Positions 24,076-35,250 of a stretch of DNA of 64,000 nucleotides are shown in pieces (the stretch's first letter is position 1; the number at the start of each line of letters is the position of its first letter). The notes beneath the pieces are model-generated. The model did no database searches and was not told where the DNA came from. It worked only from the letters and a program-made list of their open reading frames with translations. A program made the translations under genes and the position numbers. Source of the stretch: Beroe forskalii (taxonomy: Eukaryota; Ctenophora; Nuda; Beroida; Beroidae); the NCBI GenBank assembly GCA_011033025.1, contig WFMF01000003.1:1085483-1149482 (forward strand), read 5' to 3'.

Positions 24076-24355
24076 TCTATCGGATACAGATACCAGTCAA
24101 GGCTACCTATGTATCTGCTGATATAGATGATAAGCAACAGCTTACGACAAATTGAACATCACTCATCACACCATACCCCCATCATGTAGGCAGCAGCTAT
24201 TGCAATTAATTTTATATATGTATCGTGGTGAGCTTTCTATATATCGTGCTCAGAGCTTTATCATCAGATGAAATATTTCTCATATGCTGATTAGTTCACG
24301 TGCTGCCTGCTTTATGTGGGAGAAGTCGTCACGTGGGGAGAATAGACAGTCGAGA

Positions 24356-24397
24356 GTGACTTCATTATCAGGGAGTAGAATGGGGCGTTAATGATAG
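24356..24397 (+). repeat. CRE-MITE decayed copy
   Basis: agtgacttcattatcaggga followed by gtagaatggggcgttaatga. CRE changed to TGACTTCA. Confidence 0.5.
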
Positions 24398-24975
24398 GAA
24401 TTCGTCTGATTGTTAATGTGTGAAATGTTACAGAGTTCTGAGCTGTGGAGCCATCTTATATGCTCGACGATCCCCAATTCAGAGCCACTGCCCAAAATGA
24501 CTCAAAATATCTATCTGCTGCAGATCTATTAATATCAAACTAAATTTGAGTTCTGCACGAATAATTCGGTTCTTTGATACCGAGTTCTATAGACCTAAGA
24601 GATTTTTAAATAATAGGGCCAGGAAGATAGAGCGATCAAGAACTGTCATTGAACTGACCATGAGTATATTAGAGATTTCACAATCTCAGCAAACAGCCAA
24701 AATTCATAAATTCATAGCGAATGATTCTGTTGCATATATGTTACCATTCAGAATATAAAGCTAATTCTTAAGAAAATTCTCAGTTAATTTGAAATTTAAT
24801 AAATGAAAACTTTCAAAATATTATGCTAATTTAAACTAAAACTCGAATGGCATTAAAAATGGACGACATTTCTGTCAGGAAAGTACCACATAAATCTTTC
24901 TGTCGCGAGCAAAATATGATAAATTTCACCACGTTAACAATAGAAACGGACGCATGACAATAATGATATTCAATG
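24398..24975. other. Non-coding, no supported gene
   Basis: A 70-codon plus frame at 24546-24758 has no ATG at its start and no splice context; not called. Confidence 0.35.
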
Positions 24976-25163
24976 ACGTTTCTTCAGAATTTTTTGCTAT
25001 CATGAAAATGCTGGGGATCATGCAAAAGTGAAATGTATTTCTTTGTTTGCACGGATAAAAGGGCGCAGCATCAAAATAATATTCTGATGCTGCACCTTTA
25101 TCTGTAAACAAAACACTATCATTATATCATTATATTTATAGCAAAAAAATTCTGAAGAAACGT
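24976..25163. mobile_element. Nested fold-back MITE (~188 bp)
   Basis: Outer arms ACGTTTCTTCAGAATTTTTT (24976) and its complement at 25141-25163 differ by a single extra T. Inside, gtttgcacggataaaaggg...gcagcatca (from 25045) pairs with tgatgctgcacctttatctg (to 25109), giving a second stem with a loop near aaataatattc. No coding capacity. Target duplication is unclear. Confidence 0.75.
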
Positions 25164-25510
25164 TTAGAAATAATGAAATCTATGTTGCTGACCAGGTTAG
25201 CGGGCACCTGATTCACACTCCACACAAGAAGAAAAAGATGAGAACTAAGAAAAAAAAAGATGTGCGAGGGAGAAAAAGATATATTCGCGAAGGGGATTAT
25301 TAGATGTCAGAAGATGAAGAAATGGGAACAAAATGAAATGAGAAGGAAAAGATATAGGAAGAGATGAAGAACAAGATAAAAACATGAAAATAAAATAAGA
25401 GGGAGAAGGTCAATAGATTAAATCCGGCTGGGTATCTTGATTTGCTTGCTCTTACATTCCCAGACTCGCTAGTCGCCAAAATACACAAAGTACAAACAGG
25501 CAGTGTTGTT
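25164..25510. other. Non-coding, purine-rich near 25220-25400
   Basis: agaagaaaaagatgaga-type purine runs on the plus strand; nothing else recognised. Confidence 0.4.
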
Positions 25511-25562
25511 ATGACGTCATTAATCATAGCTTAAAGTGGTGTGTTATTGACGCTTTATCGCC
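25511..25562 (+). repeat. CRE-MITE copy
   Basis: tatgacgtcattaatcatag core, then gtggtgtgttattgacgc and tttatcgcc. Intact TGACGTCA. Confidence 0.7.
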
Positions 25563-26508
25563 TGCTTCTAAAGATGTGGATGTCTGGACTATTACCACGG
25601 GTATACTTGCTTTAATAAACGCACCAAATGGAGAGAATCCTGTGCATTCGTTCGTCACTAGTCGACAGGGTGGGGATGACTTCATGGTCAGGATTGAGAA
25701 AAGTGATTTGATAACGTTTCAAACCGTTTCTTGCATGAGCATAGCAACTTAATAAATTATGAGGGGGTTTTCAGGTTCTTGAGTGGCAATCTGGGGTTTT
25801 AGATTTAATTAGTTAATCGACTAACGATCAGTATATGTGAGATTTGAAAGCAATTATCACGATCATTAGATGATGAAACAGAATAAAAATAATATAAACC
25901 GGTAGAAATAAAAAGCAAAGAAATTAGTCTAAAAAGACGCATTGAAATTAAACGAAATACGTTTGTGTATGTTTTATAAACAGCGGGATGTATTCAAATT
26001 ATGCCAACAGTCAAAGTTGTTTCATATGAATTTCTCAGCCAAGCAAGTATTTTAATACCCATGTCGACACGTACTTAACACTATGAAAACGTAAAACAGT
26101 TTGCTTTGGGTGGGTCTACTAGGTATATACTGTTCTACAAGTCATCTTGACGACAAAAACGGATACTTTGAATAAATAAAATTAAAAGGTATAAAAGGAA
26201 GGTTTCAACTCTCAACCCAGTGTCCTGATTTATATGATTATATCGATTTTTCATTCTTTGATTAATCATGTGAAGTTATTTGAGTGCTTTTTATCAACCA
26301 ATGAAGAGATTTTAGTGCTTGAATGTTCACACAGCATATTTTGGTTACAACAATTTGTGAGATGTGTCACTGTCCACTTATTATTAATTGTCCTCAAACA
26401 TTGTTTCAATTCCACGAAGCCACGCCGTTCTGTGACACCCCGCAAATCCCATATTACTAAAATACTATCATTTACAAGTCACAACTCACAAACTTACACT
26501 TTACTATG
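25563..26508. other. Non-coding, nothing recognised
   Basis: AT-rich unique DNA. A 97-codon plus frame (26234-26527) runs into a MITE copy and is not supported. Confidence 0.4.
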
Positions 26509-26548
26509 CGTCATTATCAGGGTTTAAAGTGGTGCAGTGATGATGTAA
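26509..26548 (+). repeat. CRE-MITE copy
   Basis: gcgtcattatcagggtttaa followed by gtggtgcagtgatgatgtaa; CRE damaged. Confidence 0.6.
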
Positions 26549-26727
26549 ACCTTGCAAATTTAAATATTAGAGGAGAGTACAAACTTTGAAATTTACAATG
26601 ATAGTCTGAAAATTAACCAACATCAGAATTCGAGAGTTAAGTTTGCTGACTTTAAATCTTTAAATGTAGTATCCTGGTCAATGATACTACTGTAAGTATG
26701 ACCATACGAGAAATAGTATGCGGTTAA

Positions 26728-26799
26728 GATGACGTCATTATCATAGCACCATGTAGCAAGTTGATGAAGATAAATTGCTTATTTTTCCGCGCGCGGGGT
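26728..26799 (+). repeat. CRE-MITE copy with outer arm
   Basis: gatgacgtcattatcatagc core, gcaagttgatga, and the outer arm tatttttccgcgcgcgggg. CRE intact. Confidence 0.7.
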
Positions 26800-26995
26800 T
26801 CACCAAGTGTATGCTACACCTTTATTATCCAAATTTTAATTTTATTAATCGTCTTTTGAATTTAGAAATTTCAATCATATCAATATATCAAATAAAAATT
26901 TACGAATTCAGGGATTCGTAAGTTCTCTGTACAGTGTACATCATATAATGCAAATTCAAACATTTTCGCGTGACACAGAGATCACGATTTAGTTT

Positions 26996-27065
26996 ATTAT
27001 CATGACTTATAATGGTGGAGGTTAAATTGATGACGCCAATGCCCAATCCTTCATTTTTCGCGAGA
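26996..27065 (+). repeat. CRE-MITE copy, CRE lost
   Basis: tttattatcatgacttataa, gtggaggttaaattgatgacg, then catttttcgcgagaaac. It lies inside a 127-codon minus-strand frame (26900-27283), which is one reason not to call that frame a gene. Confidence 0.6.
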
Positions 27066-27283
27066 AACACAACGTTAACATATTCTGGAAAAAAACTCAG
27101 CTCGAATAACGAATTATTCAACACAAACACCAATTTAGAGAGTAACTTGTAATACATTCTTATTTCATGGCGCCATAATTGCACCCCTTTAATGACGAGA
27201 CTCTCGTCACGAGAATGGTTTACAACAGGAATATCTGACTGAAAAAGGAATAAGAGCTTCCAAACTCCAAAGTTTGTCTTCAT

Positions 27284-27899
27284 AATTCAATATTCATGAC
27301 TTCGCGACTTCCGAGCAAAAACAATAACACGTTGTTTGTTATGAGGTAAAAAATGATAAAGTTTTCTTGCTATCCCTTTTCGAAATATCCAGTTTCTTAC
27401 ATCCTTTTTCAGACTATAATTTTGAAATAATTCATATTTTCAATTCCGATGAAATCGCTCTGAACATCAGAAAAAGAACTCAATATTCCATCGATTTATC
27501 AATAATAGAATAATCTTGACATGAAGTCGCCCCTCATATCCCTCTATATAATGTACACTCTCTCAGAAGCTCAGAGTGTCTCTGTGTGAGTGTGATACAC
27601 TGATCCAGGCGGTCCCTTACTTCTCCTCTCCCCTTCTCTTACTATTAGTCAATATATTAGTGCATTATATATTAGTGTACACCTCTACTACCAGTACCAG
27701 GTACGGACTACAAAGCAGAGGAGAGGAATAACTTTAAAGTGGTACGTATAGACTTATAGAGGAGAGGAGGAGGAGGAGGAGGAGGAGGAAGAGGAGAGAG
27801 GGGGTTATATTTGGAGCTACCAAACTAAGTGATAGGGTTACCATTTCACAATAAATCCGGTTACGGTTTCGGTCCCCTGTTAGTGAAAAACCCGGTTAA
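27284..27899. other. Non-coding; TATA-like motif and GGA microsatellite
   Basis: A ctatataat motif lies near 27544-27552 upstream of a CT-rich stretch with no start codon frame. A (gga)n tract runs about 27767-27798. Confidence 0.4.
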
Positions 27900-28505
27900 C
27901 CTTGATAGGGTTTCAGTTTAGTGTTAGGGACCTCTGTTGATAGGGTCCCTTAGTGATAGGGGTCCCTTTAGTGATAGGGACCTCTGTTAACTTGATAGGG
28001 TCCCCTGTTAGTGATAGGGACCTCTGTTAACTTGATAGGGTCCCCTGTTAGTGATAGGGTCCTATGTTAACTTGATAGGGTCCCTGTTAGTGATAGGGAC
28101 CTCTGTTAACTTGATAGGGTCCCCTGTTAGTGATAGGGACCTCTGTTTACTTGATAGGGTCCCCTGTTAGTGATAGGGACCTCTGTTTACTTGATAGGGT
28201 CCCCTGTTAGTGATAGGGACCTCTGTTAACTTGATAGGGTCCCCTGTTAGTGATAGGGACCTCTGTTAACTTGATAGGGTCCCCTGTTAGTGATAGGGTC
28301 CTATGTTAACTTGATAAAGTCCCCTGTCAGTGATAGGGACCTCTGTTAACTTGATAGGGTCCCCTGTTAGTGATAGGGACCTCTGTTAACTTGATAGGGT
28401 CCCCTGTTAGTGATAGGGACCTCTGTTTACTTGATAGGGTCCCCTGTTAGTGATAGGGACCTCTGTTTACTTGATAGGGTCCCCTGTTAGCGATAGGGAC
28501 CTCTT
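27900..28505. repeat. 40 bp minisatellite with higher-order pattern
   Basis: Thirteen units of 40 bp (ttgatagggtcccctgttag + tgatagggacctctgttaac) start at about 27991 and follow degenerate half-units. Variants recur in order: a gggtcctatg unit at about 28032 and again at about 28271, each followed further on by a pair of ctctgtttac units (28111 and 28151; 28391 and 28431). This suggests a duplication of a block of about six units. Confidence 0.95.
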
Positions 28506-29207
28506 TGTATCGGTCTTACAGAATATTTAACTACAGTGATTCTCTCGTCCTTGAATTATTTTCCGTACAACAATATACATCATGAACAGCCCAAAATTCC
28601 TTCTTGGTACTTCCGTAAACAAATTCTCCATGTTCTCCAGAATTTATGTCAGGACAACAAACTTTCCGTCGTAACTCTCACCTAAATACGAAAATCATAG
28701 TTGAAAAACGAAGCCATCTTCCTTCTAATGGTTTGTACGGGACTGAAGTCTTGGAAACATCGCTATTTCCTCTCCGCTATATATTATATCTGTCTTTTCT
28801 GTCTAAAGAGGAAAAGTAACTCTGAGAAAAAGTTGAGTTATCATCTCTCTTCCTACATGAAACAGCAGCTAATATTTTAGCGCTACCAATTACCTCGATC
28901 TGTAGACGTTTCGTTGCTAGATATATGTGTATTAAAATGTCAGATATGATAAATCTTTCTCTTTCCCTATGCGGGAGGAGAAAACTCCGTATAAAGCAGG
29001 GTTTCTATGCGCTGGAAGTCGGATAAACCCGGATAAAACGTACCTTGAAAACGGTAGAAAACGCGTACCTTGATGGGCAGACTAATGAACTTTATAAAAG
29101 TAGAATTATATTAGGTTGATGCTGGGCTGGGTGGGCAGACATCAGACGCTACAGAACCCCAGACGTTCCACCCATCTTGATTGCTCTGAAAGTATATGAG
29201 ATGTTCT
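28506..29207. other. Non-coding, nothing recognised
   Basis: No supported gene or repeat. Confidence 0.4.
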
Positions 29208-29249
29208 CGTCATCAATGGAGCATTGTAACCTATGATAGTGACGTCACT
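29208..29249 (-). repeat. CRE-MITE copy
   Basis: cgtcatcaatggagcattgt then aacctatgatagtgacgtca; CRE intact. Confidence 0.65.
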
Positions 29250-29648
29250 GATTTGTGTCAGGAAGGGAATATAAGGAGGACGGTTTCGTGGTTCGTCACG
29301 ATGACGGGTGTGTTTATTTCTCTGAATTCCAAGCAGACATTGAATAATATGTATCAGTATATTCGAATTCTTAAGTTTGTGTCTGTTGCTTGAATATATT
29401 ATAGATGATTTCGATGATTGGAATTGATGGATTTTAGGCTTTATAGCATGGGGATAAGTATTCATGAAAAAGGATCCAGTCATCATTGGGTTGGTCGTCA
29501 TAAAGCGATGTCTGTTGATTGCTATATTGCTGATTGCTGATTAGGCTTTTTTGGGAGGAGCAGTTTTCAACTTCAAGAGGGCTTTGAAAATATGGGTTAT
29601 AATATAAATCATAATAATGTGGGGAATATGAATGGGACTTGTTCCCAC

Positions 29649-29710
29649 CTGCTGGGCTTCGGCCCATCCCTCTCAAAGAAGTGCATGATAGTACCCTCAT
29701 ACATTGAGAG
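29649..29710 (-). CDS. Candidate internal exon, unknown product
   Basis: On the minus strand an acceptor (ccctcccacgggtctggtgttctcag) precedes 62 bases that end AG|gtggga. The frame CTC TCA ATG TAT... is open and encodes 20 codons including YEGTIMHFFERDGPKPS. It is GC-rich against AT-rich flanks. The same frame stays open on both sides (about 52 codons in all), so the boundaries are not certain. An overlapping 130-codon frame in another phase (29434-29826) ends in a Tyr/Ser/Gln-rich segment (SYSPHYYDLYYNPYFQS) and is the main alternative. No family recognised. Confidence 0.33.
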
Positions 29711-30344
29711 CTGAGAACACCAGACCCGTGGGAGGGACAGGCACGGCTCCGGGCTCTCAAAGAGTCAGAGCATATGCTTTGGTATTGTGATAATCGCGAA
29801 TAGCTAATTGGCATAAGGGTAAGCATTATTCGAGCTCTATCGACTATTTTTCTTGTTATCTTATAATGGCTAGCCCTCGTCCCTACAAGCTACAAGACAC
29901 CCTTTATTACCAAATAAATCGTCCTGTATAAGTTAAAATTAATCCTACTCAGCCACTAATCAATAAAATGCCTTTAATACTAATGGATCCCACTTAGATA
30001 CGGGCAGTATGTCACTATAAAAGCGAGCATATAAATGTAAAAGTGTGGCGTAGCACAAAAAATGTGGTTTGTACATATTATATTCATAAGTGGATCTGAG
30101 ATGCCTATGGAATATTTCTAAAGAATAGCATCGCTCGTAAAAATACCGATGTACTCACTACACGGCCTAGTGACATACAAACGCAAGGTTATATTTTGCC
30201 GAGTGACATGCAAACACAAGATTATATTTTGCGCGTTATGGATCATGATCCTTCCGTGATAATGAGATAATGGTTCCAGGCAAAACAATATCAATGAATA
30301 TCAATGTGATGCGTAATTAAGATTGCTGCTTACCAGGCTTCATC

Positions 30345-30530
30345 CTACGTTAGAACATATGAATATTCCTTTTGCGAGATTTCACGGATAGGGTCGTTCA
30401 ATATAAGAACTTTGCATAGTTCAACGAGATACTCATTTATTCTCTTCGACTCGTTCATACTGGTTGAAAACCCTCCGTGGAGGGGTGCCGCTTTTATGGG
30501 CAAAGAGTAAATAAATATAATCAGTAACAT
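30345..30530 (-). CDS. Candidate small secreted peptide precursor
   Basis: The minus-strand ATG at 30530 opens 61 codons. It begins MLLIIFIYSLPIKA, a plausible signal sequence with an Ala cleavage site, followed by a polar segment (PLHGGFSTSMNESKRINEYL) with one Lys-Arg dibasic site. Stop is TAG at 30345. The frame continues open upstream without another ATG. A strong donor (CTG|gtaagc near 30332) lies just after the stop in the same region, so the real exon may differ. Unlike known neuropeptide families to my eye; chance is quite possible. Confidence 0.25.
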   Translation of the reverse strand: MLLIIFIYSLPIKAAPLHGGFSTSMNESKRINEYLVELCKVLILNDPIREISQKEYSYVLT

Positions 30531-31365
30531 TAATATGGTAGTACCAGTACAACCGATTGAAAAGTGAATAAATAAACAATTCTTCTCATTAGTGAGACCT
30601 TTGCTCTTATCAGGAAGGGCTACTTTCACTCCCCATCATTTCACAGGGTAGATTTCTATAGGAGACCCGACTCCTTTTTTTAATCAATTTAACCTTTTTT
30701 GATCCCAGCATTTGCAGTATTTTAGTTTACCCATAGCACTCATCGTTCAGGGCTCAATGCTCCAATGCTCTCCGTGGGGATATCAACTCTAAAACTAACA
30801 CTTTGCTGAATGCTGATTATAGTTAAGTACCCCTGTGGAATTTTAGGGACCATTCACCACTTAAACGATTATAATATATTGACAATTGAACGGTGAGAAG
30901 CAATAATTATCATAGCCTTTCATCGCTCCACAGTAATACTAGCTAATATTATGTACCCCTGAATATCCATGGTGGTGAACATTAAAGTGTCAACTATTCT
31001 AATTAAACTCATGATTTCTTCGAATAATACTTCTGACTCGCGTCTCAGGGCTAGCGTTTATTAAGTTAAATCAATGAATTTATTATTGTCTTCCCATGGA
31101 ATATGTTTTGAATAAATTAGTGAATTTCCAGACTTTGAATAAAGCTCACACAAGCAATATTTATGTCTTTTCCAAGCACAATTCCCCTTGGATCTACTTG
31201 AATTACTGCCCTGTGAGGTTTCCTTCCATTCTATATAACCCCTCATTGGGTCTCCCTGATTCACTGTCTTTAAAAGTTTAACAGGTCGTTCTATATCTGG
31301 TAGCTCTATATCAGGTTTATCTAGCCATATTGACGGCGTACTAGCTTACCCACCTGTCCATTTGA
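30531..31365. other. Non-coding, nothing firm
   Basis: Overlapping 60-70 codon frames on both strands at 31061-31281 have no splice context and look like chance. Confidence 0.35.
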
Positions 31366-31420
31366 CATTGACCAATCAGCGCGCAAGTTGACCGTAAACT
31401 CGCGCGCTGATTGGCCAATG
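31366..31420. repeat. Palindromic repeat with CCAATCAGCGCGC arms
   Basis: cattgaccaatcagcgcgc (31366-31384) pairs with gcgcgctgattggccaatg (31402-31420) with one mismatch. Related, more decayed sequences occur near 51445-51485 (aacgcgcgagtt...cgcccgctgatt) with a shared right flank (agctttatacgct/agcttatacgct), and possibly near 38130-38155. This suggests another low-copy MITE family. Confidence 0.65.
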
Positions 31421-31897
31421 TTTTTGTAACCTCAGGATCCCACAGATAAGCTTATACGCTGTCGAATGTCGATGATAACAGAATAACCTGAACTAGCCTA
31501 CTCCATGTTATGAAATAGAGGTCGCGTTATATCAGCTTATCAGGTATCTAAATCTTAGCTATTATCACTTGTAATTACTTATCAGCTCGCTCTTTATCAG
31601 TTTGCTCCTTGTTAGCATTTTAAATAGTGCACATCTGAAGTAAACCCGCCACTATGTCATGAATTAGCGGTAGAGTACAGGGCTGTTATCATGAAGTAGC
31701 AGTACAGTTCAGGGCTGTTTCATCAACACTTGTTGTTGTTGGCTTGGAGTACTTCCAGGGTGGAAGTCATTACTCCAAGTGGTACTTTGTTACCTTTCAT
31801 TGGACATAGAACATCGCTGACAGAGTAAATTTAAGTAATAATTGTTATCTTAGCATACGCGTTCAGTGCATGCCGTGCTCCGGAAATACCCATTGAA

Positions 31898-31960
31898 ACG
31901 TCATAAATACACCATTTTAAACCATGATAATGACGTCACTTTGATTGCCTCATTTTTCAC
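31898..31960 (-). repeat. CRE-MITE copy
   Basis: acgtcataaatacaccattt then taaaccatgataatgacgtc, with an outer segment gcctcatttttcacg. CRE intact. Confidence 0.7.
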
Positions 31961-34189
31961 GTTTTCAGCATCTCTCTATATCGCTCGACCACCAACATAT
32001 ATCAAATATACTTGGTGCGTGATTGTTGCTTTATATAGTTCCAATGGGAATATTTTATATTTCCTCTGTCATATCTAATGTTGCTGTTTACAAGGTAGTT
32101 CTTGCTTTGAAATATATTTTGAATGAGGGTCGTCACGCTTTTTTGTATTTTCATTTGACCGATGATCTTTGATCAGAGTAAATATTCTTCTTTACCGGAC
32201 TCCATCTGATGCTTTCTTGCCGTCATCTGGTCCCAGGTAGTAAGTAATTAAGATGGAATTTGAACGAACCGCCTTTTTCCGTGGAACTTGGAAAACTCAA
32301 CAACCTAATATTCACGACTTCTACTCTACGACTATTCAGCTCAATTTCTCATCAACTGCGTTTTGGTTTCTTTTTAGTTGTTCTCGTGAAATAAGGGCAT
32401 CCATTCATCCGATGAAGAATGTTTGAGTTGGATTTTGAAACATAAGATTATTTTGGATTGATTGCATTTAAAATCAGGGATTATTTGATCGAAATCTTTC
32501 GAATGGCACGTGCTTATTGTCTTCAGTCGAAGGTCATTTCATTTCCAACCACTTATGTGAGACGTTTAGTCCTCTAAAAGCCAGACATTAGTTCAAACTG
32601 ATGCTATCAGTTCTCAGGAAGTTGGATCTAAATAAATAATTTTATGTTAATTAATATTATAATTATGATGTGCTTTTGTATAATCATTTACCATATTCAT
32701 GTTTTTGTCCTGTCACAGATGTATTGGAGTGCTTCACATTATAGGTCTGTTATGTGATGTTGTCGTACAATTGCTCGAGGATTATTGTGGTGGATTGCTC
32801 CAGATTTTTGTTTACTTTGACCAGATTTGTGTTTAAAATCTGCCCAGATTTGTGTTTGTCTTTACCAGATTTGTGTTAATGTAGATATTCTAGTTTGAAA
32901 TGCTGAAGACATTTTTCGGACATTTGGTGATTTTGGAACGTGGGTATTATAATTTATTCATCGTATTGGTAAGTTGTAATAGCTGTAAGCCTGAACTTTG
33001 CAGAGGTTCCTGAATACTTCAGTTCCTATACAATAGGTTTCATCAACCAAGCTGATTGAAGCTTGATGACTAGGAGGGTTCGAAATAGTTGAAGGAGGAG
33101 CAGGCGTGATTGTAGTTTGCATACTGATTCGAAATGGGCGGAGCCGGCGACTAGGCGGTTATATCGTCTTACTGTTTTCCATCTCAAAGTCAAACTGTGT
33201 CACTGTAATAACTTTGTGTTGCGTGTGTTTTCAGACTATTATCGACACGAGGTTGTCTGGTTGAGAGCTTTCAAATCGCACTTTATGCTAATCGTCTTTA
33301 TCACTTTCATTGTCTCCCGTCCATACTCTGAATTATATAAGCGTACGGCATCTCACTGGTTTATAAAACCGTGGCCCTGATTTCATTTACAGCCGGTCCT
33401 CTGATTTCAGTGTTTCATAATGATGATTGTAGAGGAGCGTATGTGATGCCTCTGATTGTTGCTCTGATTACGGAGCACCCCATGATTGTGATTTGAACCT
33501 CATTTAGCATTGACCCTTGTACCCGATGGCTGTCTTACTGAACTAAGGGATTGGATAGGAGTACTGATTTCACATAAGCCCTCATGTGCCGGTGTTAACT
33601 CCAGTTGGAGTGGCATTGGAGAGTAATTATCAGGGTTCAAAGGGTCAGTATATTGGTCATATCAAATTGCCCATTTCTTCTGCCCGTGACCTACATGCAC
33701 AAAGCTGAAATAGAGTTACTCCAAAACAAAAGAACCGTTCTGGGGAACAAATACGAACATAAAGGGGGGGGAGTGAAGGTGGACTTGATTAATTAGGTCA
33801 ACTCTTGTTTTAGGACCTCGGCCGGTCACAATTTCATTGCTGAGGTGAAAGTTGAATATCATAATATGCGCTTGATTGTGCGTGGTTCATCTTAATACGG
33901 CCACGCTTTAAGAGTTTAAGGTCTCGAGAGCTTGGAAGGGTAGTCGGTCATCTGGAAAGTTGAGCTAACTGGACAAATGACCAATTTGTACTAAAATTAG
34001 CGGTCATCTGGCCTAACTGGACATTTGGCCTACAACAAATTCCAACTTTCATTCCAACTTCAATTGTGCTGTTAAGGCCATTCATCTTTTACCTAATCGC
34101 GGACAAGCAGCCTAAACAAAGGTATAATTAGTGTGTACTGTGTTTAAATGAAAATCATAATTACAAAATATCAAAACTTCAAAGCATAC
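31961..34189. other. Non-coding, weak exon-like patches only
   Basis: A MITE-arm fragment lies at 32266-32285 (gaaccgcctttttccgtgg) and a weak MITE core at 33621-33652. A short exon-like interval at 32182-32241 has a possible acceptor and CAG|gtagta donor but encodes only ~20 residues. No gene supported. Confidence 0.4.
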
Positions 34190-34364
34190 CACAGCTTTCA
34201 ATAGCCTTCAGATAGTCCATATTGTCCATGGAATCTATGACTTGAGGGAGGATGGGTTCTTGAATGAGCTGGTTCTTGTAAAGGATGGTATTTGGTTGGT
34301 GGATCTGTTTCTGCGGGTCTCTTCTCCATGGTCTGTTTGGCCGTGTTCCGAGTGGCCCTTTCGT
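34190..34364 (-). CDS. Coding-like block, possible minus-strand exon; frame ambiguous
   Basis: On the minus strand an acceptor-like tract (accgcttcatcctcaacag) precedes 175 bases that end TGTG|gtatgc. One frame is open throughout: 58 codons plus one base, ending IEPILPQ-like hydrophobic and acidic residues, with VIDSMDNMDYLKAIESC at the end. A second frame is open to TGA at the low end and is rich in Ser/Thr/Pro. A third frame (NPILEGHRFILNRRKGHSEH) is open too and joins an upstream ATG-led segment through one TAA. All three being open reflects a C/A-rich strand, so the coding call is tentative. No domain is recognised. Confidence 0.3.
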
Positions 34365-35150
34365 CTGTTGAGGATGAAGCGGTGTCCTTCAAGGATAGGA
34401 TTCTCGGAACTAGATTAGCGTCCAGGAACAAATGCGAGGTTGTAGGCCATGACTGATGTAAACAAAGTAGGATAGTTCTTCATTGAAATTGGGCCAACCC
34501 CCCACCTAGACCTACCATATCTGGCCCAAAATCTTCATCCCCCTTTCTATGCTTAATAGCAGCTTTAGGCGTTAGGCCAAATGTCAAGTCAGGCAACCCA
34601 GGAAACTGGCATTTCCGCGTCCCATGAAGTTTGAAATTCAGAATATTTGGGATCCCAGATACACGTCAAGCAGCCTTAATTCTGCGGTTAGATATAATAC
34701 AAGCCCTGTACAGCTCGGGCTACCTGGGGTATATTGTATGCAGGTTCTTTTGTTGCCGACTGATACATTGATTATATATGCGCATATGTTGTCGAGATCT
34801 CGTTCCTGAATTCTCATGTTCATTCTGGTTAAATATTGATTCTCTCTTTGCCGTCAGACTGTGCATTGATGTGTGTACACCTTGCTCAAGGTCTAATCAA
34901 GCGTGCCTCAGTTCGCTGAAAACGTGAAAATTTGGTGAAATTTTATTCCATAATTTTAATTCGTGCCGTATTAACTCCTTCCCCCATTCTGGATGGCAAA
35001 CCAGTCAAACCTATATATGCCATACGTGATATTTCCCCAAAAAGCAGCGTACTGCCCAATCTGCCTGAGTACTCACAATATTGCCTAGTCTGAGTGGACT
35101 ATGTATCTGTAAATTATAATTAGGACTCCCAAAAGGACACGCCAAACGTG
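34365..35150. other. Non-coding or upstream part of the 34190 block
   Basis: The minus strand opposite 34370-34470 continues open for a short ATG-led frame (MKNYPTLFTSV...) that ends in TAA; beyond that nothing is recognised. Confidence 0.35.
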
Positions 35151-35250
35151 AACAACGCGCGCGGAGAGTGAGCAATTGGCGTTAACGTCATTATCTTAGC
35201 TTCAAATGCTTGGATGAGTGCGTAAAACGGCCTATTTTCACGCGCGCATA
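35151..35250 (+). repeat. CRE-MITE long copy with CGCGCG arms
   Basis: The left arm acaacgcgcgcggagagtga and right arm cggcctattttcacgcgcgc flank gttaacgtcattatcttagc and atgagtgcgt. CRE changed to TAACGTCA. Confidence 0.75.

Noticed and set aside
26900..27283. 127-codon ATG-led minus frame
   Set aside because: A CRE-MITE copy lies inside it and there are no splice or promoter signals; it may be chance.
32254..32427. 57-codon ATG-led plus frame
   Set aside because: Its start includes a MITE outer arm (gaaccgcctttttccgtgg) and there is no donor or stop context of note.
33070..33090. ggttcgaa motif resembling a tRNA B box
   Set aside because: No cloverleaf or A box can be drawn around it; no tRNA gene is visible in the window.
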